Positions 11,300 through 22,699 of a stretch of DNA of 64,000 nucleotides are shown one piece after another. The position numbers were made by a program, and so were the translations under genes. The first letter of the stretch is position 1. Each line of letters begins with the position of its first letter. The stretch is from Mesorhabditis belari (lineage: Eukaryota; Nematoda; Chromadorea; Rhabditida; Rhabditidae): positions 248,001-312,000 of the forward strand of contig CAUEEP010000926.1 in the NCBI GenBank assembly GCA_958450365.1, in the 5' to 3' direction. Below the pieces are notes generated by a model, which worked only from the letters and a program-made list of their open reading frames with translations, ran no database searches and was not told the origin of the DNA.

Positions 11300-12375
11300 T
11301 ATTTAGCTGAATGCTTTCATTTAGAATTTTCATTTTCATCGGGGCTTTCATTTAGAATAGTTTATGATCTTAAGAAAAAACGTAAAGAGATTGTTTCACT
11401 CAATTCAAGCGATGAGAATCGAACAACCGATGCTTTCTTACGTCAGAGCTCAGACTCAACTCAATCCACATTGTATCAAAAGTAGAAATAGGTGCTACAA
11501 AAACAAGATCAGACTGCAAACGCCTGTAGAAAAACGTAGAATGGCTATTTTTATAAATTGTTTTTACCAAAAAAAAAAATTGAGTTAACTTTGAGCTTTT
11601 GAATGATATAAGAATGATATAAAGATTAGGCAAATTAACGATCTCTCCGTTGAAATCTAAAGTTTTTCCAAGATTTATAGTCCTATCCGATTGAACGAGA
11701 CTACAAATTGATATAAATTGATATAAATTGATGTAAATACCATCTTATCGGAGCAGAGAAGGTGGATTGGCTTGGTTTTTGTATCATTTATATCAAAGCG
11801 CAAAGTTGACTCAATTTTTTGGTAAAAACAGTTTATAAAAATAGCCATTTTACGCGTTTCTACAAGTGTTTATAGTCTAATTTTGTAGTTTTATAGCGTC
11901 AATATCTCACAATTTATATTGAAACTTTCTTGGACCGAATCCGTACACTCAAAATGCGTATTTTTTAGCTTTAATTAAGCTTAAATTAAGCTTTAAGTAA
12001 GCGTTAAGTAAGCATAATCTTTATGTCATTATTTTATATCATTCAAAAGCCCAAAGTTGACTCAATTTCTTCGTAAAAACAGTTTATAAAAAATAGCCAT
12101 TCTATTCCTTTCTACAAGCGTTTGTAGTCTGATCTTGTATTTGTAGCACCCATATCTCAATCTACATTGTATCATCTACTTTTGATACAATGTGGATTGA
12201 GTTGAGTCTGAGCTCTGACGTAAGAAAGCATCGGTTGATCGATTCTCATCGCTTGATCGATTCTCATCGCTTGAATTGAGTGCAAAAATCTCTTTACGTT
12301 TTTTCTTAAGATCATAAACTATTCTAAATGAAAGCCCCGATGAAAATGAAAATTCTAAATGAAAGCATTCAGTTA
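11300..12375. mobile_element. Large palindromic element, ~1.1 kb
   Basis: The left arm (about 11306-11600: CTGAATGCTTTCATTTAGAA, GATCTTAAGAAAAAACG, CTTACGTCAGAGCTCAG) returns inverted at about 12053-12373. A second inverted pair (about 11190-11265 and 11868-11940, around GATATTGACGCTATAAAA) overlaps it. No transposase was found; the open frames on both strands of the arm are mirror images. Confidence 0.7.
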
Positions 12376-12812
12376 AACCAAGTTAAACCAAGTTTAAAAC
12401 ACTTTTGAACGCTGATTACCTTTGGAAATCGATCCGCCTGAAGAGTGTGATGACTTTTGTAGCACCTCTCAAGACTTTATGGTGTCCCGTTACATCTCTC
12501 TGACACCCAACTCTTCGTTTACCGCTCGTTTCATTTTGAATCTCTTTCTAAACTTTCACGTGAACACATTCCTGGATCAGTTTTTACATGACTTCATTTA
12601 AAATCTATTCAGTTTTACCGAGTTTTTGAACAAGAACAAAATTTCTGATTTAATTTGCTCAACTATCTAAAGGGAACTGATTAAACTATTTAGACCATTT
12701 GATCAACGAAATATGATCAAATTGTTTGTAAACTAACTTCGATAGCAAGCCAATTATGTCATTCTATGATTTACAAACAAGTTGGACACAAGTTTTTTTT
12801 CTAAAAACAAAA

Positions 12813-12888
12813 CGATCAACGCTGGGATCGGAACCCACGACTTCGATTCGAACTCGCTTATCGGACGAACGCTTTACCAAATGAGCTA
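12813..12888 (-). pseudogene. tRNA-like sequence with long variable arm, 5' end cut by mariner element
   Basis: The reverse strand shows TAGCTCATTTGG (A-box-like), a loop reading GAT, a variable arm TTCGAATCGAA that can pair with itself, and a T arm around GGTTCCGATCCC. The 5' acceptor strand is missing because the mariner terminus begins at 12889. A 3' fragment of the same sequence lies at 11138-11172. Confidence 0.45.
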
Positions 12889-13765
12889 TTGGGTTGGTGA
12901 ATTGAAAACTACGGGCTATTGTCATATGTGACAGTTTGAGCACTTTCTTCAAAAGAAACCCATTTTGGTGTCAATGGAAAAGTTGTAGAGAATCAAAAAT
13001 CAGTCTTATAGCCAAATTTCCAAAAAGATACACTTAGTAGTTTCGCTTAAAATGCAAGTTTTGTGAAAAATTCGTAAATTTGGCATTTCTTGAAAACCAG
13101 TTTTTGAATCTTTCTGAAAATTTGTATATAAGCTTGATTTTTGATTCTCTACAACTTTTCCATTGACACCAAAATGGGTTTCTTTTGAAGAAAGTGAAGA
13201 AAGTGCTCAAACTGGGAAATCTCCAGTCCTCCATTTTTGAGTCTCACACTTGTCTCACACACAAACCAAAATCCTACTACGAAAGAGGAATCCGCAAATT
13301 GCCTGTAAAATGGGCAGAAGTCGTCAATAATAATGGAAATTATTTGGAATGAATTCATGGTTTTATGTCGAATAAATTTTAGTTCAAAGTCCAGCAGTTC
13401 TCAATTCACCAACCCTCGCTTTCAATTCAAAAAATGACTCACTCTAAAATAGATAGCCTTGTTTGGGAACTTTTGGCGCATTCCCCATACAGTCCGGACC
13501 TCGCCCCTTTTGATTACTATTTATTCCGGATCATGAGTAATAAGCTTGCGGGAGAACACTTCGATTCGGAAGAAGTAGTCAAAAATTGGCATTGAAACTT
13601 TTTCGATTCAAAACCAAAACCCTACCACGAAAGAGGAATCCGCAAATTGCCTGTAAAATGGGCAGAAGTCGTCAATAATAATGGAAATTATTTCGAATGA
13701 ATTCATGGTTTTATGTTGAATAAATTTTAGTTCAAAGTCCCGCAGTTTTCAATTCATCAACCCAA
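12889..13765 (+). mobile_element. Composite mariner derivative, 877 bp, copy 1
   Basis: The ends read TTGGGTTGGTGAATTG and its complement, with TA on each side. Inside are two copies of the mariner 3' end, an inverted pair of blocks around CAAAAGAAACCCATTTTGG, and a transposase C-terminal fragment (13458-13700). The same arrangement, inverted, is at 29055-29912, so it moved as a unit. A further mariner terminus ends at 13969. Confidence 0.8.
13458..13700 (+). pseudogene. Mariner (DD34D) transposase C-terminal fragment
   Basis: The translation includes AHSPYSPDLAPFDYYLF, with the third catalytic Asp, and later RGIRKLPVKWAEVVNNNGNY, ending at TGA. There is an in-frame stop at about 13593 (after VVKNWH). 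No N-terminal or central domain is present. Confidence 0.85.
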
Positions 13766-13969
13766 TAGCTTATAGAGAAGTTCTAGAGAACTTTTCAGAG
13801 AAAAGCTTTCAGTTTTCTCTTGAATTTTCAATGAATCTCAATGAATCTCAATGAATTCAATGAATCTTGTTGAAAAAGTGTTACGATAGGATTACTGTAG
13901 CTGTGATTCCTCTTTTAGACTCTTTTACAGCTAGGGATCTTTTTCTAATTTTTCAATTCACCAACCCAA

Positions 13970-14757
13970 TAAAATGGCGTGTCTGATTGCAGCCAGAATA
14001 ACCTTATTCCTTACTAATTCGTTTAACTTTCATTTACTATTAGTTGCACATCAATCTTTCCTTGTCAATAGGTTCAAGTTTTTGTTTTGCAAGACTGGGC
14101 ACGAGTTCTCCATCTCGAAAACAGTTTTTCATTCCATTTTCGAAAGCAAGAAAGGTAATCAAATTACTTTTTGGTTATGAGTTGAAAATTGTGACGGAAA
14201 AAGAGAAGAGGTTTGAGTTTTAAGAAAAGAGAAAAAAAGCGATTAGTTTGAAAAAGGGTCAGGAGAGGGGTTTTGAAAATAGGAGAGGAAGATCCGAGGA
14301 AGCACATCATCAACCACCGACCTCAGCCTTGTCCAGGCCCTCCCCTGAGGCTAGCTACATCCACTTATCTCTCTTCTTTCATTTCTTCAATCTTTTGTTC
14401 ATTTTCTTCTATTTTGACATGCTTATCCCTTTGCATTTTGCGGATTTTTGTTGGAAAAAAGTTGAAAAAACATTCATCATTCGCCCGGAAGTGTTGCAAG
14501 GAAAGAGACAAGATATAAGCAGCACATTGTTCAATTTGAAAATATAAGCAGCACATTTTTCAATCTCTTTATCAACTCTCAGCAATAGTTACCGATTTAA
14601 CAATTGACTTTTGACATTGACTACAACAAACAACATTGACTTTGACCTTTTGCTGTGCTTTGCTGTACTTTGATCTTATTTTTACCTTGTTCTATCTCTT
14701 AAAACTTTTTAAATCAAATCAATAGATCTTTTTAGATCAAATAGATTCAATATTTCT
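13970..14757. promoter_or_regulatory. Upstream region of the receptor gene
   Basis: About 790 bp between a mariner terminus and the ATG. A GC-richer patch (14283-14360) stands out from the AT-rich surroundings, and ATTGACTTTGACC-like repeats lie at 14605-14655. No core promoter motif can be asserted. Confidence 0.3.
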
Positions 14758-17700
14758 ATGGACATCGAGGCGGGGGTGGCCTTTGCTTCAAATCCCGTTC
14801 CCTCGATCAACGTGGAAGAGGAATGGGAGTGCGGTTTCTTTGAGGGATACTCGACTACTCGGTTTCTCATCATCACCGCCGTCTCGGCCATCAGTTTTTT
14901 TGGTTTCTTCTTCAATTTGGTGAGTGAATTTGCAAAAAACTGTATGAAGTAACTAGGAGCTGCTAGAAATATTCATATTCTGTTCTAAAGTAGAATTTCC
15001 TTGACATCGTCTGAAGCCAGTCCCGATCTGGCTGATCTGAACTGATCAACAAACTTGAGTCAAAGTTCCAAGCTTGGATCTGGCCTGGCTAAGCTGGTCA
15101 GTCTTGGCTCGATATTATAGAGTCGGCTGATCCGTTTTCAGTTTTTGAGGCCTATATCTTGATTACAAGGTTTAAGCCGCCTTAGTGGAGTTCATTTTTC
15201 GCAAAGGAGTAAAATCTAGCGATGTGGTGCATCGCCAAAGCTGGCGGCTAAGGACCTAAACGATTCTGGTTCGATCCCCTCGGCCAATGGTCACTTTGTG
15301 TGAGGAGGACCTAGTCCCGTAGCCAGCAGGACCTAGTCCCGTAGCTAGCAGGACCTAGTCCCATAGCCAGCAGGACCTAGTCCCATAGCCAGCAGGACCT
15401 AGTCCCGTAGCCAGCAGGACCTAGTCCCGTAGCCAGCAGGACCTAGTCCCGTAGCCAGCAGCTTTGGCAATGCACCACGTCGCTAGTTGGGGCCTCTGCG
15501 AAAAGTGAACTCAAGTAAGGAGGCCTAAAACTTTCCCCAGGAAGAATTGACACGATCATCAGGCGGTTTAACCGTTGCAAATGATTCTAAGGAATAGAAA
15601 GTAGAAAGAGAATTTTATCTAGCAAATCATAGATCAAATCTAAAACTAATCGAATTTCCAGCTTCTGTTGGCGGTTTTCCAGCGTTCCCTCCCCTCATCG
15701 GTCTATTTGGCGGCTCTTTCACTCTTGGATGCCTTGATTTGTTTCACCTACATTCTTCTCTTTGGAGTTGATGCTGGTATTGAAGCTTTTTTTTTTGTAA
15801 ACAGGTCTTGCAAAAAAAACTTTCAGGTTTTGTTTACCTTAAGAATGAATTCCTCTTCAACGTCTACCATCGCTACATCGTTGTCGTTTTCTTTTTGTCA
15901 AAGGTAAAGTTGTTAAACTAGCTGAAAGCTGAAAAACTAGACTTTATCATCAACTATCATCAACTATCATCAATTATGCTATCTTTTTTTGCAGGTTGTC
16001 CAATTCGCGATCCCTTTTATGCTCATTTTGGCGACGCTTGAGCGCTACGTTTGGACATCAGCCGCTCAAACGAGGTTAGGATTGAGAAAAAAGAGTTAGA
16101 TCAGCTTAAAGGTTGATCAGCTAGGTTTTGAGTTCTTTGACTGATCGTTAGAAGAAAACTCTTGAATTTAGAGATTTCTTCAAACCAGTTTTCTCCGATG
16201 CGGGTCGTTGCATCACGACGGTGATCATTTTCGCGATTTCCGTTTCGCTCCGAATGCCGATTTTCTTTGCTGTCGAGGTAAGGCTGGAATTTCTCGGATT
16301 TCTCAGAATGATTGATATCTATCAATCATTCTGAAGTTTGTATTTACAAAGGTTTTCTAACGAATTCAGGTCCGTCAATTCCCTCAATGCCCGGATCGTT
16401 TCCGCTCTCAATCGGTTTACCCAACGGAATGGGCGCGAAGCTCGCATCCCTACTATGTTTTCGATTTCCACGTCATCGTTGCCTTACAGGTTTATATTGA
16501 TTGTATGCAGGGTTTCTAAAAGATGAAAAAGCTACCGTAATCCTGGCTATTGGGTAGGCGAGCGATGGCTGATCGCACATTTGATAAGCGCCTTTTTGCC
16601 GTTGGGCTAACTTTGAGTTCAAATATCTCTGTGTTGGGGTGTTCAATTTGAACATTCTTGGTATCATTAGATCCGTCAAGTCTTTCTCTATCGATTGGTA
16701 CAAAAGCTATTTCAATTGGATAGCCAAAATCAAGAAATTTGCGCTCAAAGTTGGATTGGCAAAAGGGGCGGAGCCGGAAAAACCTTTTATACACGCCCGG
16801 CCCTTTTTGCCATTGAGCTAACTTTGAGCTCAAATATCTCGGTGTTGGGGCGTTCAATTTCAACATTCTTGGTATCATTAGATCCACCAAATCTTTCTCT
16901 ACCGATTGGTACAAAAACTGCTTCAATTGGATAGCCCAACACGAAGATATTTGAGTTTAAAGTTAGATAGCCAATGGAAAAAAGGCTAATGTCTTGAAAT
17001 CTATTTAAAAAGCAATATCTTTCCATAGAATACGGTAGTTTATAAGTTCACAATAGCTTAGTAATGTAGTTTTTCTAATTTAGCTTACGGTAGCTTTATT
17101 TTGAAGTCCTAGAGTATGGTAGCTTGTAGAGAAACAGACTTGAGAAAAGTAAAGTCGAAAATCTATATAAAATTAGTGTTTTCCAGACAGTTCTCCCGTT
17201 TTTCATTCTCCTTTTCCTCAACGGAATCATCATTCAGCGATTGTTAATCGAAAAGAAACAAGAGGTTTGTTAGAGAAAGGAGAAATTTCTATTTAAATTT
17301 TCATTTATACCATTACACCCTATATAGCACAATATAGATATTAAAATGTAAGCAAATCAAGAATATTTCCAAATTAACATACACTACTGGACAATGAAAT
17401 ATGATATTTGAAAAACGATCGTCACTTTCGCACGTCTGTAACTCCCTTGTCTTTACCGTATTTCTAAATATTAATATTACCATTGTGCAGCGCTTGAAAA
17501 GAGCTTTCAAAAAAATGTATAACACTAATAGTTTAAACTAGAGTTCGGCAAACAAAACCAAAACCAAAACAGACCAAAACCAAAACCAAAACACCAAAAC
17601 AAACCAAAACTCAATTTTCATATAAATTAACATGTAAATTTAAAATTGTAAGATGCAAATTTTAATGTAAAATGCAAACTTGCCTTTCACTTTTTCTCAC

Positions 17701-20700
17701 TCCCCAAAATCTGGCGGCCGAAAAAAGGACCAAAACACGACCTCGAAATTTCGAAACAAAAAATAGCCTATGGGATAGATTTTTGGACGCTGATTTCAAA
17801 TCTGCAAACAGATTTTCGCTAGCTCTCCCCAATCGCGAGATATTGGCGAGTTTTGGTTAGTTTTGGTTTTGTTATGGTTTTGGTCTGTTTTGGTTAAGTT
17901 TTGTTTTCCAAAGTCTAGTTTAAACTCAAAGACAAGGGAGTTACAGACGCGCGAAAGTGACGATCGTTTTTTTTCAAATATGATATTTCATTGTCCAGTA
18001 CTGTAGCTATTAGTTCCTTTTCTAACCCCGTAAAACATTTTTCTTTTCACATTTTTAGCTACCCGATGCAAGGCAGAACCGTATTAGAATTTTGCGGGCT
18101 GTACAGGTGAGGAAAATCTCGAAACAAATGATACGGTATTCAAAATTTGCATGTGAAATTGCTTTTAATACCGTACTCAATTTGGAAATGGAAAAGCTTA
18201 TGTTCAAGAGGTGAAAAATCTTTTCTTGCGTCTACTTTGAACTCAAAAATGGAAACACTTCTTTACTGATACACCAGATAAGCGTTTCTATTTTTTATGG
18301 CAATCTGAACTTAGGCTTGGACTCAAGAATGTTAACAAATGATTTCTTAACTAACTTTCAGTCAAGGGTTTTGGTTTTGATTCTGATCTACAAGTGAACT
18401 CTTGTATTCAAAGATGTTTCAACTAGGCTAAGACCTGTAAGCCAGGTCAGCCGAGGAAAGACAAGGCCTGGCCTGGATCCCAAAGATGTAGTAAAGCCAA
18501 GGCTGGCCTGGTCTAGATCCAAAGATGTAGCAAAGCCAAGCCTAGCCTAGCCTGGATCCCAGAGATGTAGCAAAGGCGAGCCAAGCCTAGCCTGGATTCA
18601 AAGATGTAGCAAAGTCAAGCCTAGCCTGGCCTGGATCCCAGAGATGTAGCAAAGCCAAGCCTAGCCTTTCCTGGATGCCAGAGATGTAGGATAGTCAAGC
18701 CTAGCCTGGCCTTGATCCCAAAGATGTAGCAAAGCCAGGCCTAGCCTGGCCTGGATCCCAGAGAAAATTGAGCAACTTTGCTAGCATTGAACGAAACTTC
18801 AGAACCTAAATTTACTAAAAAACTACTGAAAGATCTAGTTACTATACCATTTTCCCCAGCTTTTTCCCATTTTTCCCAAAATTTTCACCTTTTGACCATA
18901 GTCTTTCACATTCTCTCTCTTTTTTTTTTTCACACACTGCTCTTTTCTTTCACACAGGCTCAATGCTCTTTTCTTTGACAATCACCAGCATTTTTTTTTT
19001 GCTTTCTCAAACTATTTAGTTTGTTTAATGTTGATTAACACGAGTTTAATAGCATGAGAAAAAAGAAAAAAAGATTTTCCTTTTGCGTTCTTTTCCAATC
19101 ACTAATAAAAATAATGGAAAGATCTTAAAGAAAAGGTTTTTTTTTAGATGTACGCTGCCATTCAACCAACTCTTTATGAAGCAGCGAAGAAAGTGTCCAC
19201 AGTGAATGGAGATTATAAACAGGTAAACAATGATTTGTATAACTACTTAAAAACAATATTAACATTAAATTATGATAACTTTACAATCAGGCTCCAACCC
19301 TAGACCCTAGGGTTTGAAAAAAGGTCAATCTGGTCAGGGTTTTGGCCTGGATTCTGGTGCAGTAAAGGTAGAGAGAAGCCAGGTCTTGAATAATTTAACG
19401 TAAAAAGTTTAAACCAAGGTAAACCCCCGACTTTCAATTAGTAGATGCAATAAAATGAACAGCTCCAATCGATTGCCCGATCCCGGAAACCCCCCGAGTA
19501 TTTTGCATTGAATTTGGCTGTAAATTTGGCTTTTTAAAGCATTCATAAATTCTCTATAGTTACAAACAGTTACTATCGTAAATACTGTAATAGTACCCCC
19601 AGCCCCATAATGACGGTGCGGAGTGTTGCGTAGTCTAGCTTTGAATGCGTTTTTCTCGACACTGGTTTATGCTACAATGCGCGTTTAGGTATCAAAAAAT
19701 AGCCCTGAATTTCAGCTATTTTTTGATACCAAAGGCGATTCGACAAGTCCTTTAAATGGAATTCTTTTAGTTTATCCGATAAAGTAAAGAGATGAATGGC
19801 AAAGAGGAAGCGAAGGGAGTTGAACCCTCGACCTTCTGCTTACCAAGCAGATGCTTTACCACCGAGCTATCAGCGCCTACCGTAAATACTGTAACCTACC
19901 CCCATAATGACGGTGCGGAGTGTTGTGTAGTCTAGCTTTGAACGAGTTTTTCTCGACACTGGTTTATGCTACAATGCGCGCTTAGGTATCAAATGAAAGC
20001 TGAAATTCAGGGCTATTTTTTGATACCAAAGAGGCATTTTTTGAAAGTACGGGCGCTTCGCAAAAAATGAAATACGAAAAAACTTGCGACTACGCGACTG
20101 TACGAGGGGGTACTATTATACTATTTACGGTAGGATAAATTTGGTATGTTGAAATTTCTTTAATTGATGCAATCGTTTAACACCTAAAAAAAGTATATTC
20201 CAGGTACCGGTAATGCCGGAGAATTACGTGTTACTTGAAGTAGCCACCGAGCTCATTAAAGAATCACTCATAACCAGGTGAGATTGAAATTTGTATAAAA
20301 GTTGTACAAGAAGAAAACTTCATTTACCAAATCTCATTGTTTAGATCTTGTCGAGGAAAAAGAGCTCAACTGAGAAACGCGATTTATACAATGATGGCTA
20401 TTGTCACCTCATATCTTGTTTGTAACGGCTTACATTTATTGCTCACGTTTTTGGAGAGATTCAAGAAGCATCTTCTAGAGGTTTGTTGAATTGTAAAGTT
20501 TATAAAGATCATCAATAAAGAATCTAAAGTTCGATAATCGAGGAAAAAGCTAGAATAAAGGTTCTGAGTATTTTTTGGAACTAAATTAAACCAAATGCAC
20601 GTGTGGCTGACTGGTTAAGTGTCTTTTATCTTAATCGGAAGGTCGAGGGTTCGAACCCCACATGCGACATGGTCACCCCCTTCGGATTTCCTTTCCCTTC

Positions 20701-21416
20701 GGGTTGAGAGGTTTTCTGGAGGGCAGTCTGGTGGTTGTGGCCCCAGTTCTTTAAAGTGACAAGCCACTCCTTCATCGTCATCTTCCCTTCACCACCAAAA
20801 AAGCTATTTAGTTCCCCATTGAGCTTAGGGTTAGGGAGCCGTCTGTCATGACGTGGGTTAAGTTAAGATATAGCCTAGTATTGTGTGTGTCGTTGTATTG
20901 TGATTGATATATTTCGTGTATGCGATAAATTCACCACTGGTAGCCCCAGTCGGTATTTTTAAATCTAGCTTCATCTACAATTATCTCGAATAGATTTCTC
21001 TAATCAAAAATCGAGAATGATTAGACAGGAGGCAGCTGACAGCTTTAGGCATAAGCTTAAACACTTGATACAATTAAAGAGATTCGCAGTCAAATTTCGG
21101 ACTCTATTTGATCAAAAAAAAAAAAGATTAGAAGATTAGGAAGAAAAGGAGATGTTGCAGGGGGAAAAGCCTCGGTAAACACTTTTCATTTCAATCTCAT
21201 TTACACTTCAATCTCATTTACATTTCAATCTCCTTTCAGGATCCAAACGATCCAAATCTCTCCTCAACTTTCTACATAATTCTATCGGATTCCGTCTCAA
21301 TCACCTATTTGATCAGTTCAGCGATTCGCATTTTCATTTACGCTAAATGCAATCCGAAACTCCGAAATGACATTGGGAAATTCTTGCGTAATCGCAAAAT
21401 TTCGTTATTTTTTTGA
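14758..21416 (+). CDS. Rhodopsin-type seven-transmembrane receptor, complete, 12 exons, 415 aa
   Basis: Exons: 14758-14919, 15662-15776, 15827-15903, 15995-16074, 16172-16277, 16370-16489, 17187-17264, 18059-18106, 19148-19222, 20204-20277, 20345-20480, 21240-21416. Every junction is GT...AG, the reading phase is kept throughout, and the sum is 1248 nt. Membrane segments: TM1 about 35-60 with Asn53, TM2 68-89 with Asp77, TM3 109-133 ending in Glu-Arg-Tyr (134-136, the DRY position), TM4 158-178, TM5 210-236 with Pro224, TM6 324-348, TM7 366-391. The protein should couple an extracellular ligand, plausibly a neuropeptide, to G proteins at the plasma membrane. Odd points: no cysteine at the top of TM3 although ECL2 has Cys187; TM6 reads CNGL where CWxP is usual; TM7 has RIFIY where NPxxY is usual. 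ICL3 (about 237-323) is long. The ATG is the first in a frame open into exon 1. The chemosensory or peptide subfamily is not identified. Introns 7-11 are swollen with mobile elements. Confidence 0.9.
15176..15530. mobile_element. Foldback element with internal 22-bp minisatellite in receptor intron 1
   Basis: The left arm 15176-15243 and right arm 15463-15530 are imperfect inverted repeats (TCTAGCGATGTGGTGCATCG against its complement). Between them are about seven copies of AGGACCTAGTCCCGTAGCC. The left arm alone is present in the copied segment at about 9265-9336. Confidence 0.75.
17380..18005. mobile_element. MITE family B in receptor intron 7, split by a hAT-like insert
   Basis: The ends read TACACTACTGGACAATGAAA and the complement, followed by GATCGTCACTTTCGC. 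Without the insert it is about 240 bp, like the intact copy at 55576-55810. Confidence 0.85.
17539..17917. mobile_element. hAT-like non-autonomous element, 379 bp, nested in MITE B
   Basis: It is flanked by 8-bp direct repeats GTTTAAAC (17531-17538 and 17918-17925). Its ends read TAGAGTTCGGCAAACAAAAC and an imperfect complement, close to common hAT termini. The empty site, with a single GTTTAAAC, is seen in MITE B at about 55650. Inside are CCAAAA-rich arms in opposite orientation. No transposase. Confidence 0.75.
18430..18765. repeat. ~40-bp minisatellite in receptor intron 8
   Basis: Units contain GATGTAGCAAAGCCAAGCC and CCTGGATCCCAGA. About eight imperfect copies. Confidence 0.8.
19573..19732. 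mobile_element. MITE family A, left part, in receptor intron 9
   Basis: Begins at a degraded TATCGTAAATACTG and ends at TTTTTTGATACCAAAG. The right terminus is absent. Confidence 0.75.
19806..19876 (-). pseudogene. tRNA-like sequence, Thr(GGT)-type loop, in receptor intron 9
   Basis: The reverse strand has TAGCTCGGTGG (A box), an anticodon arm TCTGC-TTGGTAA-GCAGA and a T arm around GGTTCAACTCC. The acceptor stem has at least two mismatches. Its 5' end directly abuts the MITE starting at 19878. Confidence 0.5.
19878..20132. mobile_element. MITE family A, full copy in receptor intron 9
   Basis: 255 bp, from TACCGTAAATACTGTA to a matching inverted TATTTACGGTA. Internal landmarks are TGACGGTGCGGAGTG and a self-complementary block around GCTGAAATTCAGGGCTATT. 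No open frame. Confidence 0.85.
20597..20960 (+). mobile_element. Candidate tRNA-derived SINE in receptor intron 11
   Basis: The first 72 bases look like a tRNA: A box TGGCTGACTGG, then B box GGTTCGAACCC about 35 bases later. They run straight into roughly 290 bases of unrelated, more GC-rich sequence with no open frame. A tRNA head plus a non-tRNA body is the layout of Pol III SINEs. Only one copy lies in the window and no clear target duplication was found, so the ends are approximate. Confidence 0.45.
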
Positions 21417-21720
21417 TTTGTTTTTTTGTTTTTTTGAATAATGCTTTCAGTGCTTTAGAAAAACGATTTTGCATATCTTTTAAAGGAATTTTTTAAACTG
21501 CTTGCCTCAAATTTTCTTTTTTTTTTTTTGTCGAATACGATTTCTTTAGTGTATAAAGATAAAAATTTTGATTTCATCTTCTATTTGAAGTTTATTGTAA
21601 AGCTTTTTGCCTACAGTAGCCTCAAAAACTTTTAAGAATGAATCTGCTTTACTAAAATAAAAGATATTTAAGCTACAATATTTCATTAATTGAATGCGTG
21701 ATTTTGATTTTAGACTTTCA

Positions 21721-22350
21721 CAGAAAGTAGAATTGAATGCAAATTGAATGTAAATTGAATGTAAATTGAATGTAAATTGAATGTAGAATTGAAAGTAGAA
21801 TTGAAAGTAGAATTGAAAGTAGAATTGAATGTAAATTGAAGGCAAATTGAAGGCAAATTGAATGCAAATTGAAAGTAGAATTGAATGTAGAATTGAAAGT
21901 AGAATTGAATCTAGAATTGAAAGTAGAATTGAATGTAGAATTGAAAGTAGAATTGAATCTAGAATTGAAAGTAGAATTGAATGCAAATTGAATGCAAATT
22001 GAAGGCAAATTGAAGGCAAATTGAAAGTAGAATTGAATGCAAATTGAATGTAAATTGAAGGCAAATTGAATGCAAATTGAATGCAAATTGAAAGTAGAAT
22101 TGAATGTAAATTGAATGCAAATTGAATGCAAATTGAAAGTAGAATTGAATCTAGAATTGAAAGTAGAATTGAATGCAAATTGAATGCAAATTGAATGCAA
22201 ATTGAATGCAAATTGAAAGTAGAATTGAATGCAAATTGAATGTAAATTGAAGGCAAATTGAAAGTAGAATTGAATGCAAATTGAATGCAAATTGAATGCA
22301 AATTGAAATTGAATGCAAACTACAAATTGAATGCAACTTGAATGCAAATT
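21721..22350. repeat. 11-12-bp minisatellite 0.3 kb downstream of the receptor gene
   Basis: About 50 units of ATTGAATGCAA, AATTGAAAGTAG and close variants cover 630 bp. Because there is no in-phase stop in the unit, long minus-strand frames (up to 251 codons of repeated HSICIQFAFN) run across it; these are not proteins. Confidence 0.9.
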
Positions 22351-22699
22351 CTACTTTCAATGTCGTCGCTCAGCTGAATATCTTCTAGTTTTGTGGGGAA
22401 TTTTGAACAAAAAGGGGTAGCTAAAAATCAAATGGACAGCTGTGAAAGCTAAAAAGTGTCGCTAAAAGCTACACTTTTTAGCTTTCATAGCTTTCCATTT
22501 GATCGTATCAAAACTAAAGATATTCAACTAAACTTTAAAAACTTTGAAAGTATAATGCAGAGATGAAATGTCTCTAGTAAATTTAAGAGTAAAAAGTAAA
22601 ATTTCTAGTAAATTTAAATACTTTTGGAGAGTTTTTTAAAAGGTATATTAATAGAAACGGTTCCTTTTAGTCAAAATTTGCATTTAAAATTGTCACCAA

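Noticed and set aside
11364..11633. Open frames on both strands in the large palindromic element
   Set aside because: They are mirror readings of an inverted-repeat arm that is present again at 12053-12373.
14248..14556. 99-, 81- and 63-codon open frames upstream of the receptor ATG, considered as an upstream exon
   Set aside because: No donor leads in phase to 14758 or 15662, and the receptor already has a suitable N-terminus.
15205..15285. tRNA-like look (GGTTCGATCCCC) in receptor intron 1
   Set aside because: Spacing between A- and B-box-like motifs is too short and no cloverleaf forms; the region is explained by the foldback element.
21546..22347. Long minus-strand open frames (up to 251 codons) with repeated HSICIQFAFN
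   Set aside because: Entirely produced by an 11-12-bp minisatellite without stops; frames overlap each other and there is no splice or codon evidence.
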